Assembly (NCBI RefSeq): GCF_029937575.1
Contig: NZ_JAPYPS010000004.1
Coordinates: forward strand, 16,624 to 80,623
DNA: 64,000 bases
Direction: 5' to 3'
Source of the DNA: Nocardioides sp.
Lineage (GTDB): Bacteria > Actinomycetota > Actinomycetes > Propionibacteriales > Nocardioidaceae
Shown here: piece by piece, positions 55,972 through 64,000 of the stretch
How positions within the stretch are numbered: position 1 is the stretch's first letter
Layout: each line of letters begins with the position of its first letter
The notes under the pieces: generated by a model
Database searches by the model: none
What the model saw: only the letters and a program-made list of their open reading frames with translations
Told to the model about the DNA's origin: nothing
Program-made: the position numbers and the translations under genes

Positions 55972-57057
55972 ATGGGTTCGGTACGAGTAGCAATCGTGGG
56001 AGTCGGCAACTGCGCGACCTCCCTGATCCAGGGCGTCGAATACTACAAGGACGCCGACCCGACCACGACGGTGCCGGGCCTCATGCACGTCCTCTTCGGC
56101 GACTACCACGTGCGCGACGTCGAGTTCGTCGCCGCGTTCGACGTCGACGACAAGAAGGTCGGCAAGGACCTCTCCGAGGCCATCAACGCCTCCGAGAACA
56201 ACACCATCAAGATCACCGAGGTCCCGACTCTCGGCATCGACGTGCAGCGCGGCCCCACCCTCGACGGCCTCGGCAAGTACTACCGCCAGACCATCGAGGA
56301 GTCGGCCGTCGAGCCGGTCGACGTCGTCCAGGCACTCAAGGACGCCGAGGTCGACGTGATGGTGTCCTACCTCCCGGTGGGCTCCGAGGAGGCCGACAAG
56401 TTCTACGCCCAGTGCGCCATCGACGCCGGCGTGGGCTTCGTCAACGCCCTGCCCGTCTTCATCGCCTCCGACCCGGTGTGGGCCAAGAAGTTCACCGACG
56501 CCGGTGTGCCGATCGTCGGTGACGACATCAAGAGCCAGGTCGGTGCCACCATCACCCACCGCGTGATGGCGAAGCTGTTCGAGGACCGCGGCGTCGCCCT
56601 CGACCGCACCTACCAGCTCAACGTCGGCGGCAACATGGACTTCAAGAACATGCTCGAGCGCGAGCGCCTGGAGTCCAAGAAGACGTCGAAGACCCAGGCC
56701 GTCACGTCCAACCTGACCGGCGAGCTGGCCAACAAGATCGACTCGCGCAACGTCCACATCGGCCCGTCCGACTACGTGGCTTGGCTCGACGACCGCAAGT
56801 GGGCCTACGTGCGCCTCGAGGGTCGCGCGTTCGGCGACGTCCCGCTCAACCTCGAGTACAAGCTCGAGGTCTGGGACTCCCCCAACTCGGCCGGCATCAT
56901 CATCGACGCCCTGCGCGCCTGCAAGATCGCCAAGGACCGCGGCATCGGCGGCCCGATCATCTCGGCCTCGTCCTACCTGATGAAGTCGCCCCCGGTCCAG
57001 ATCGAGGACACCGAGGGTCGTCGCCGCGTGGAAGCGTTCATCGCCGGCGAGGAGTGA
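55972..57057 (+). CDS. ino1: Inositol-3-phosphate synthase
   Basis: [90 protein letters not shown]. Confidence 0.96.
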   Translation: MGSVRVAIVGVGNCATSLIQGVEYYKDADPTTTVPGLMHVLFGDYHVRDVEFVAAFDVDDKKVGKDLSEAINASENNTIKITEVPTLGIDVQRGPTLDGLGKYYRQTIEESAVEPVDVVQALKDAEVDVMVSYLPVGSEEADKFYAQCAIDAGVGFVNALPVFIASDPVWAKKFTDAGVPIVGDDIKSQVGATITHRVMAKLFEDRGVALDRTYQLNVGGNMDFKNMLERERLESKKTSKTQAVTSNLTGELANKIDSRNVHIGPSDYVAWLDDRKWAYVRLEGRAFGDVPLNLEYKLEVWDSPNSAGIIIDALRACKIAKDRGIGGPIISASSYLMKSPPVQIEDTEGRRRVEAFIAGEE

Positions 57058-57091
57058 CCTCGCAGCACCCCGCACGATCCTGATCGCGCAT

Positions 57092-57121
57092 CGACCCGTC
57101 GCCCCTCCGGGCGGCGGGTCG
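57092..57121 (+). terminator. Terminator hairpin after ino1
   Basis: CGACCCGTCGCCC-CTCC-GGGCGGCGGGTCG, 13-bp stem with one mismatch. Confidence 0.7.
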
Positions 57122-57166
57122 TTGTCGTTCGTGGGTCAGGGGTGGTCGCGGCGCGGGTGGGAGGCC

Positions 57167-57251
57167 GTGTCCAAACTCCACAATTGTGGAGTTGTGACGT
57201 GCTCTGGCGCGCAAACCGTGTCAGAACTCCACAATTGTGCCGTTTGGACAG
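57167..57251 (+). repeat. Paired CACAATTGTG palindromic element, 85 bp (element C)
   Basis: AACTCCACAATTGTGGAGTT 20-nt perfect palindrome (57174-57193) plus second site at 57230-57239; centres 51 bp apart. Confidence 0.9.
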
Positions 57252-57257
57252 GAGCGA

Positions 57258-58172
57258 TCAGGCGGCGAAGTGCTCACGCCAGCGGTCGTCGAGCTTCGGC
57301 ACCTGCCGCATCCCGCGGAGGATGAGCTGGCGACGGATGCGGTGCAGGGTCCTGCCGGGCTCGTCGTAGATCCCGGCCGAGGTCACCAAGAGGATCCGAT
57401 AGCCCTCGTCGTCCAGCTCCTCGCGCCGATCGATGTCGGAGTGCCACTGGCGCGAGCTCAGGGCATGTTGACGCCCCTCGTACTCCACAACCAGCTTGAT
57501 GCCGCGGTAGCAGAGGTCGAAGCGCCGTCGCCACGTTCCGTCCTCCCAGTAGATGACGACGTTGACCTCTGGCTCGGGTAGGCCGGCGAGGACGATGAGC
57601 AGGCGCAGGCGGGTCTCCATCGGCGAGTCCACCCCCTTGCGCACGAGGTCGGCCGCGATCCGTGCCAGACCGGCGTAGTAGTCGGTGCTCTGCTTGCAGG
57701 CGCGGCGCAGCTCGGCTGGGTCGACGCCGTACTTCTCGACCAGCGCGTCGCCGAGCACCACCTGTTCCACCAGGGAGAGCCACCCTGCGCAGTCGATGAA
57801 GGTCGCGATCGGGTCGGTGGTCCGGATTCCCCGTACGACGACCACGCGACGAGGACGCGTTGTGACATGCGGCTTGATCTGCGGTCGATAGTGCCGGTCC
57901 TCCTGCTTGGTGACCGTCACGTGGGCGAACGCACTGTCGGGCACCGGAAGCCCGAGCACCTGGGCAGCACTCAGGTGACTCGCGAAGGCATCGTCGGGAT
58001 GGATCAGCAGGGCTGCCCGGATCAGCGCCAGGTCGTCGCGGTTGTCCCGGTGGACCCAGACGCCCGTGACGAGCTGCACGTAGTCGCGTCGCCGGACCAG
58101 GGCAGGGTTGATGCCCGAGGCGCGCAGCTGCCGTCTCGTGAAGGGGTGCCGCCCGATGAAGTCGCCGTCCAT
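57258..58172 (-). CDS. DUF559 (VSR-like putative endonuclease) protein with AbiEi-type N-terminal wHTH
   Basis: FTRRQLRASGINPALVRRRDYVQLVTGVWVHRDN (AbiEi-like N-term); KLVVEYEGRQHALSSRQWHSDIDRREELDDEGYRILLVTSAGIYDEPGRTLHRIRRQL (DUF559/VSR-like). Confidence 0.85.
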   Translation of the reverse strand: MDGDFIGRHPFTRRQLRASGINPALVRRRDYVQLVTGVWVHRDNRDDLALIRAALLIHPDDAFASHLSAAQVLGLPVPDSAFAHVTVTKQEDRHYRPQIKPHVTTRPRRVVVVRGIRTTDPIATFIDCAGWLSLVEQVVLGDALVEKYGVDPAELRRACKQSTDYYAGLARIAADLVRKGVDSPMETRLRLLIVLAGLPEPEVNVVIYWEDGTWRRRFDLCYRGIKLVVEYEGRQHALSSRQWHSDIDRREELDDEGYRILLVTSAGIYDEPGRTLHRIRRQLILRGMRQVPKLDDRWREHFAA

Positions 58173-58249
58173 GCAGGCACCATGCCCGGCCGGAGCCCGT
58201 CGGTGTCGTGGCTATCCACAGGCCCACAGGCGGGTCCGTCATCTGCGAC

Positions 58250-58334
58250 CAGTCGAGACGGGACAATTGTGGAGTTGTGGCAGCCTTTCGGCCCGCCGAC
58301 GTGTCAGAACTCCACAATTGTGCCGTTTGGGCAC
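58250..58334 (+). repeat. Paired CACAATTGTG palindromic element, 85 bp (element D)
   Basis: GTC-GAGACGG-GACAATTGTG-GAGTTGT-GGC and GTC-AGAACTC-CACAATTGTG-CCGTTTG-GGC; centres 51 bp apart; same orientation as element C. Confidence 0.85.
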
Positions 58335-58362
58335 GCCGACGCCGACGCCGACCCCACCGACG

Positions 58363-59418
58363 TCAGGGCACGTCGACGACGACCAGGGCGTGGTTGTCGG
58401 GCTCTCCTGCCGCTCGTACGGCGTCGCGCACGGTGGCGACGACGTCCTCGGGTGGCGCGTCGGCCACGAGCAGTCCCGTGAGCACCGCGGTCTCGAGGAC
58501 CGCGTGCACGCCGTCACTCGTCAGGACGAGACGGTCGCCCGGCTCGACTGCGTGCACGGCGAGGTCCGGGGCGAAGGAGCCGTCGACCGCGATCGCCCGG
58601 TTGAGGATCACCCGACGGTCGTCGGCGCGCGCCTCCTCGGGGGTCAGCCTGCCCTCGTCGACGAGGGTCTGGACGACGCTGTGGTCGCGGGTCAGCCGCT
58701 CGAGCCGGCCGTCGCGGACGCGGTAGGCGCGGGTGTCGCCGACGTGCGCGACGGCCACCTGGTCGTCGCGCACCACCAGGGCCGTGAGGGTGGTCGCGGC
58801 GTCCGGGTGGTCGGCGTACTGCTCGGTGACCAGTGCCGCGGCGCGGGCCACCGCGGCGTCGAGGGCCCGCAGCGGGTCGTCCTCGCCGGCCCCGTCCAGG
58901 GCTGCCACCACGCCGAGGACGTCGGACGCCAGGTCGCGGGGGCAGCCACCGATCCCGTCGGCCACCGCGTAGACCCCGTCGGTCACCAGGATCGCGTCCT
59001 GCTGGTCCTCGCGACCACCCTGCTCGAGGTACGACGCCGCGTCGGTCGCCGGCTGTCGGGTGATGCTCATCATGGTCTCCTTGTCGTCGAGCTCGGACAC
59101 GAGGGCGGCGACGAGCGAGCGGGTGGAGGCCGCGTCGGCCTCCACCTGGCGCCAGTACGACGTGAGCTCGGCCGCCGCGGCCCGACCGGAGCGCGAGGCC
59201 AGGTCGGCCACCACCCGGATCCGGGCCAGCGGCATGCCGGCCAGTCGCAGCCGCGCCACGAGTCGAGCCCGGTCGAGCTGCTGCGGCGCGTAGCGTCGAT
59301 AGCCGCTGATCGCGTCCACCTCGACCGGGACCAGCAGCCCCATCTCGTCGTAGAGGCGCAGCGCCTTCGCGCTGAGCCCGGTCGCCCGGGCGAACTCGCC
59401 GATGCTGACGTGCGTCAT
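58363..59418 (-). CDS. MerR-type HTH + PP2C serine/threonine phosphatase fusion
   Basis: MTHVSIGEFARATGLSAKALRLYDEMGLLVPVEVDAISGYRRYAPQQLDRARLVARLRLAGMPL (MerR); REDQQDAILVTDGVYAVADGIGG, VAVAHVGDTRAYRVRDGRLERLTRDHS, LVLTSDGVHAVL (PP2C). Confidence 0.9.
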   Translation of the reverse strand: MTHVSIGEFARATGLSAKALRLYDEMGLLVPVEVDAISGYRRYAPQQLDRARLVARLRLAGMPLARIRVVADLASRSGRAAAAELTSYWRQVEADAASTRSLVAALVSELDDKETMMSITRQPATDAASYLEQGGREDQQDAILVTDGVYAVADGIGGCPRDLASDVLGVVAALDGAGEDDPLRALDAAVARAAALVTEQYADHPDAATTLTALVVRDDQVAVAHVGDTRAYRVRDGRLERLTRDHSVVQTLVDEGRLTPEEARADDRRVILNRAIAVDGSFAPDLAVHAVEPGDRLVLTSDGVHAVLETAVLTGLLVADAPPEDVVATVRDAVRAAGEPDNHALVVVDVP

Positions 59419-59446
59419 CGGGTCATCATCCTCTCGTGGCCCGTCC

Positions 59447-59463
59447 CGGTGAACCGTTCACCG
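59447..59463. promoter_or_regulatory. Palindromic operator candidate CGGTGAAC-C-GTTCACCG
   Basis: 17-nt perfect odd palindrome about 29 bp upstream of the MerR-PP2C start. Confidence 0.6.
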
Positions 59464-59671
59464 AGTGTCCCGACGGTGGCCCCTGCCCCGGGGTGAGGGT
59501 CAAGGAGCGACCCGCCGTAGAAACCCCCGGCTGCATCCGCGTCACCGCAAGGTTGTCGGTTTTTCGCCGGGTGCTCGTGAAGATGTCGTGAAAGCCGTAG
59601 CGCGACGGCACCACCTGTCGTTGAGTGATCGATCAGACCCCCGTCTCCCGACCCCTCTCGAGGATCCCTTC

Positions 59672-62600
59672 ATGCTGCCTGCATCGCGCACGGCTCCCTC
59701 TCTCCCGCGGCGCATCGCCACCGGCACGGCGCTGCTCACCGCCCTGGCCACGATCCCGCTGCTCGGCGTGGCCACCGTCTCCGCCGACGCCCGTACGACC
59801 ACCGCACCGGCCACCGCGCCGGTCACGGCACCCTCGATCGACTCCGAGGTCGGCGAGTTCGACCTCAGCGTCGACTTCGTGGCCGCCGCCTCGTCGGTGC
59901 GCAGCGGGAAGTCCTTCGGGGTCAGCGGCACCGTCCGCCGAGCCTCGGAGGTGCTCGCCGCCGCCCGCCAGAGCCTGCCGACGGCACCTGTCGCGGGTGT
60001 GGCAGCGTCGTTCACCCTCGCGCTCGTGGCGCCCGACGGCACCGTCCTGGCCACCCAGGACGTCGTGACGGACGACAGCGGCGCGTTCCGCACCACCGTG
60101 CCCGCCGCGGCGACCCGCGGACTCGACGACTCCCGCTCGATCACCCTCGGCCTGCGCGCCACCGACGCGAGCGACGCCGCCGGGCGCACGACCGCCGACG
60201 CAGGCGCCGCCCCGGTGCTGCTGGCCTCCGCGGGCGGGCTCGACCTGACCAACAGCTTCGTGTCCTCGGTCGGCTGGGTGAAGCCGGGTGAGACCTACCC
60301 GTCGACGATCACCGTCACCAACCCCGGGGCGACACCCGTGGCCGGCGCCGTCGTGGACGTCACCGTCCCGACCGGCACGAGGTTCGAGAGCGCCAAGCCG
60401 AGCGCAGGCACCCGGACGATCAGCGCGACCGAGGTCGTGTGGACGATCCCGACGGTGCCGGCAGCGACCGAGGACGGTCCCGGCGTCGTCAGCCTGGTCC
60501 TCGAGAACACCGCGGCCCTGGCCTCCCAGGAGCCCACCATCGTGTGGCGCGACCTCTCCACGACGGCCACCCTGACCGTCGGCGCCGAGACCAGCGACGC
60601 CACTGCGCACGGTCCCAAGGTGATCCCGCCGAGCGAGACCTACGAGACCGCTCGGTACGGCGACCGTCCGTTCCCGATCGTGCCGGTCCAGTACACCGAC
60701 CGCGCCTACGTCGAGGGCCACACGGGCGAGACCCTCGCCGAGAAGATCAACAGCCCCGAGGTCGCCGGGTCGACGTTCAACCTCTTCCAGGAGATGTCGC
60801 TGGGCCAGCTCTACCCCGCCGGCACCGTGCCGTCGGCCGGCCTGGCGACGGCCGACTTCGACTACGAGCCGGGCTTCGAGCTGACCCGGACGGTCCCGGG
60901 CCAGACGTGCACGGGCACGACCTTCAGCGACCTGCCCTTCGACGTCTCCGGTACGGCGCTGTACCCCGAGCGGGTCACGGACGGGGTCTACAACCTCCCC
61001 GGTCAGACGCAGTACTACGGCGCCGACGCCAACGGCTCCGCGGTCATCGGCTCCCTCGCCGGGATCGGCGCCCTGCAGAACATCGACTCCGGCTGCGGCC
61101 CGACCGGCAAGCTCGTGCGTGACGCCGCCGCCCTGGCGGACCCGGAGGTCGACTACTCCGACTTCGACACCGACAAGGACGGGCTGGTCGACTTCTTCAT
61201 GGTCGTCTACGCCGGCTGCGGCGGCAACGGCGCCTCCCAGCTCGGTGCCTGCAGCGAGGCGACCAGCGACCTGCTGCCCTACGACAACATCTGGCCCCAC
61301 TCGTCCTCGCTGGAGGGCTCCTACAGCGACCCGGTGACCGGGCTCGCGGGCTTCGCCACTGACGACCAGCTCAAGGACCTCGAGGGCAACCCGCTCTGGT
61401 TCACCGACACGACGTACTCGACCAAGACCACCGAGGACCTCGGCGAGGCGCTCAAGGTCTTCGTGCGCGTCGGGCCCTACAACGTCAACCCCGAGACCGC
61501 GATCGACAAGGCCTCGGTGATCTCTCACGAGTACGGGCACTCGCTGGGGCTCCCGGACTTCTACAGCCTCGGTGGCCGCGAGACCTACGGCGACTGGAAC
61601 CTGATGGCGACCGACAAGTCGCAGAACATGGACGCCTTCTCCCGCCAGGAGCTGGGATGGGTCGTGCCCGAGGTGCTCGCGCCCGGCCAGACCGAGGTCA
61701 CCGGCTTCCAGCACTCCAAGGTCGACACCGGGTCGATCACGTGGGCGACGCCCGACGGCGAGGCCTACACCCTGGAGGACGGCGCCGACGGCATCGTGCA
61801 CAACTCCGAGATGTACGTCGCCAAGCTCCCCGGCCGGACGTTGCTCGACGCCGACGCGTTCGAGAGCGGCGACGGCGCCACGGCCGACCACCTGTGGTGG
61901 TCGGGCTCGGGCAACGACTTCGGCTGCGTGCCCAGCGGTGGGCGCAACCTCGACATCGCGATCCCGGGCCTCAGCGACCTCGATCCCGGCACGCCCGTCA
62001 CCCTGTCCTTCAAGTCCCGGTGGAACATCGAGTGGGACTTCGACTACGGCTTCGTGCTCACCACGACCGACGGCGGGTCGACGTACACCTCGCACGAGTC
62101 CGAGGAGGGCTACACGACCTCGGCCAACGGCATCCCGGTCGGGAACCCCAACCAGGTGGGCTGCCTCTCGACCTACGACAACGGCCTGACCGGCTCGAGC
62201 GGCTCCTACGACGCCGGCACCGCCGACCTCGACCGACTCCTGGGCGAGCAGCCCGACCCGGTCTTCCTGGCCGACTCCTACGACATCAGCGACCTCGCCG
62301 GTGCCGACCAGGGCGCGCTGCGCTTCTCCTACGCCACCGACCCCGGCCTGGCTCTGCCCGGCTGGTTCATCGACGACGTCGTGGTGACCGCGACGATCGA
62401 CGGCACCGACAAGGTCCTCTTCGAGACCGACTTCGAGGAGAGTGGCGAGCCCGGCGACGAGCGGATCTTCAACGGCGGCTGCAAGGAGGACCTCTCCACG
62501 GCCAGCCGTTGCACCCTGGGCTGGAAGTACCTGCAGGCCGGCGCAGCCTCCCCGCAGGACCACGCCTACTACCTGGAGATGCGCGACCGCTCGGGCTTCG

Positions 62601-64000
62601 ACTTCGACGGCAAGGGCGAGATCGACCGCGACCCGATCGGCTTCGAGGCCGGGCTCTCCCTCGTCTACACCGACGAGGCGCACGGCTACGGCAACGCCGG
62701 CACGGACGACCCGCCGGCGCAGTCCCCGCTGGACGCGACCCCGACCGTGGGCTCGTCGAGCCCCGAGCTCGACGACGCGGCCTTCACCGCCGCCGACGGC
62801 CGTACGTCGTTCTCCGACGCCGCCGACGACCCGCACGTCGACAACTACGCCGACCCGTCGAGCCCGTCGGGCGACTGGACCTTCGACTACGACTGCCTCG
62901 ACTTCACCGTGAGGTCGATGTCCGGGGAGGACGCCGCACCGGAGGGCAACCTGAGCGGAGACGTGCTCTTCGACCTCGGCGAGGGGTGCAGCGACTTCGA
63001 CTACGGCTACGTCGACGAGGAGCCGCTCCCGGACAACCTCGCGCCCACCGCCGTCGCGGCCGCCGATCCGACGAGCGCCCGGACCGGAGAGACGATCGAG
63101 TTCTCCGGCCTCGGCAGCTCCGACGACGCCGACGCCGTCTCCGACCTGGACTTCAGCTGGGACTTCGGCGACGGCGGCAGCACCAAGGACGCCAGCGGCG
63201 CGACGGTGTCGCGCAGCTACCCGGAGGCAGGCGAGTACGACGTGACCCTGACGGTCACCGACACCCGCGGGCTGAAGGACACCGACCGCCTGACCGTCAC
63301 GGTCACGGGTGAGACCGTCGACACCACGGACCCGATGGCGCAGGCCGAGGTCTCACCGCGCAAGGTGTTCGTGAAGCGCAAGGTCTCGCTGGACGCGTCC
63401 GGCAGCTCCGACGACGTGACGGGCCAGGAGGACCTCACCTACGAGTGGAGCCGGGGTGACGGCGGCGATACCGTCGATGCCACCGGCGCGCAGGCCTCGG
63501 TGAGGTTCCGCAAGCCGGGTCGCTACACCGTGCGGCTGACCGTGACCGACGAGGCGGGCAACAGCGCATCGACGTCGAAGCGGGTCCGCGTACTGCGCTA
63601 CGTGCCCTGCCGCAACTCCTCCGTGCAGCGTCAGGGCTCCTGGAAGGTCCGCAAGGACTCGTCGGTGCCGCGGGGGAGCTACTGCGACACCAGCGGCAAG
63701 GGCAAGCGCCGCAGCGTCGTCACCTACTCGTTCACGGGTCAGAAGCTGCAGATCCTCCAGGGCAAGGCCACCAGCGGTGGCTTCGCCCGGGTGATCGTGG
63801 ACGGCGACAAGAGGAAGCAGCTGAACTTCCGCTCGAAGAGCGGCGCCAGCGGCGTCGCGTTCGACAAGCTGCGCACCTACGGCAAGCTCGGCCGCGGCAC
63901 CCACACGGTGCGCGTGGTGATGAAGCAGACGAGGTCGTCACGCAACGAGGGCTTCCTCGCCGGGTTCGTCGTGGGGGGGGGGGGGGGGCGGCGCGCCCGC
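59672..64000 (+). CDS. M6 family (immune inhibitor A-like) secreted metalloprotease with PKD domains; 3' end not in window
   Basis: Continuous frame from ATG 59672 to the window end; VISHEYGHSLGLPDFYSLGGRETYGDWNLMA (HExxHxxGxxD); PKD modules such as FSWDFGDGGSTKDASGATVSRSYPEAGEYDVTLTVTDTRG. Confidence 0.9.
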   Translation, partial: MLPASRTAPSLPRRIATGTALLTALATIPLLGVATVSADARTTTAPATAPVTAPSIDSEVGEFDLSVDFVAAASSVRSGKSFGVSGTVRRASEVLAAARQSLPTAPVAGVAASFTLALVAPDGTVLATQDVVTDDSGAFRTTVPAAATRGLDDSRSITLGLRATDASDAAGRTTADAGAAPVLLASAGGLDLTNSFVSSVGWVKPGETYPSTITVTNPGATPVAGAVVDVTVPTGTRFESAKPSAGTRTISATEVVWTIPTVPAATEDGPGVVSLVLENTAALASQEPTIVWRDLSTTATLTVGAETSDATAHGPKVIPPSETYETARYGDRPFPIVPVQYTDRAYVEGHTGETLAEKINSPEVAGSTFNLFQEMSLGQLYPAGTVPSAGLATADFDYEPGFELTRTVPGQTCTGTTFSDLPFDVSGTALYPERVTDGVYNLPGQTQYYGADANGSAVIGSLAGIGALQNIDSGCGPTGKLVRDAAALADPEVDYSDFDTDKDGLVDFFMVVYAGCGGNGASQLGACSEATSDLLPYDNIWPHSSSLEGSYSDPVTGLAGFATDDQLKDLEGNPLWFTDTTYSTKTTEDLGEALKVFVRVGPYNVNPETAIDKASVISHEYGHSLGLPDFYSLGGRETYGDWNLMATDKSQNMDAFSRQELGWVVPEVLAPGQTEVTGFQHSKVDTGSITWATPDGEAYTLEDGADGIVHNSEMYVAKLPGRTLLDADAFESGDGATADHLWWSGSGNDFGCVPSGGRNLDIAIPGLSDLDPGTPVTLSFKSRWNIEWDFDYGFVLTTTDGGSTYTSHESEEGYTTSANGIPVGNPNQVGCLSTYDNGLTGSSGSYDAGTADLDRLLGEQPDPVFLADSYDISDLAGADQGALRFSYATDPGLALPGWFIDDVVVTATIDGTDKVLFETDFEESGEPGDERIFNGGCKEDLSTASRCTLGWKYLQAGAASPQDHAYYLEMRDRSGFDFDGKGEIDRDPIGFEAGLSLVYTDEAHGYGNAGTDDPPAQSPLDATPTVGSSSPELDDAAFTAADGRTSFSDAADDPHVDNYADPSSPSGDWTFDYDCLDFTVRSMSGEDAAPEGNLSGDVLFDLGEGCSDFDYGYVDEEPLPDNLAPTAVAAADPTSARTGETIEFSGLGSSDDADAVSDLDFSWDFGDGGSTKDASGATVSRSYPEAGEYDVTLTVTDTRGLKDTDRLTVTVTGETVDTTDPMAQAEVSPRKVFVKRKVSLDASGSSDDVTGQEDLTYEWSRGDGGDTVDATGAQASVRFRKPGRYTVRLTVTDEAGNSASTSKRVRVLRYVPCRNSSVQRQGSWKVRKDSSVPRGSYCDTSGKGKRRSVVTYSFTGQKLQILQGKATSGGFARVIVDGDKRKQLNFRSKSGASGVAFDKLRTYGKLGRGTHTVRVVMKQTRSSRNEGFLAGFVVGGGGGRRAR
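63973..63988 (+). other. G16 homopolymer near window end, possible assembly artefact
   Basis: gtc gtg ggggggggggggggg followed by cggcgcgcccgc. Confidence 0.6.

Noticed and set aside
57122-57369. Short ORFs with repeated peptides such as SELHNCAVW / TPQLWSCD (also at 8621, 18095, 58208)
   Set aside because: The peptide similarity is only the translation of the CACAATTGTG palindromic repeats; no sign of coding selection.

Overview
This is a 64 kb, high-GC actinobacterial chromosomal window, Nocardioides-like by gene content and style (inference). Most of it is core and housekeeping sequence. The right half carries the conserved near-origin block dnaB ... rplI-rpsR-ssb-rpsF ... ponA - padR - ino1, with a MATE transporter and a small membrane protein placed between rplI and dnaB. 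I found no rRNA, confirmed tRNA, CRISPR array, prophage or classical IS element. The strongest unexplained signal is a family of intergenic palindromes built on GTGTC-N7-CACAATTGTG-N7-GACAC. Three loci (18106-18190, 57167-57251, 58250-58334) each carry two sites exactly 51 bp apart centre to centre, forming an 85-bp unit. Two of these units lie in direct orientation on either side of a DUF559/AbiEi-like putative endonuclease gene (57258-58172). A solo site lies at about 8618-8650. Other points of interest: five 13-bp iterons between ponA and padR; an HTH plus degenerate histidine-kinase protein lacking the phosphoacceptor His, beside a single-domain receiver; a MerR-PP2C fusion with its own upstream palindrome; a DUF429/RNase H-like plus (p)ppGpp synthetase fusion; a KstR-type operator abutting a flavin oxidoreductase; a DnaA-box/G4-rich gap upstream of dnaB; and a suspicious G16 run at the window end. 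All calls come from reading the sequence and the supplied ORFs. No database search was run, and start codons are estimates.
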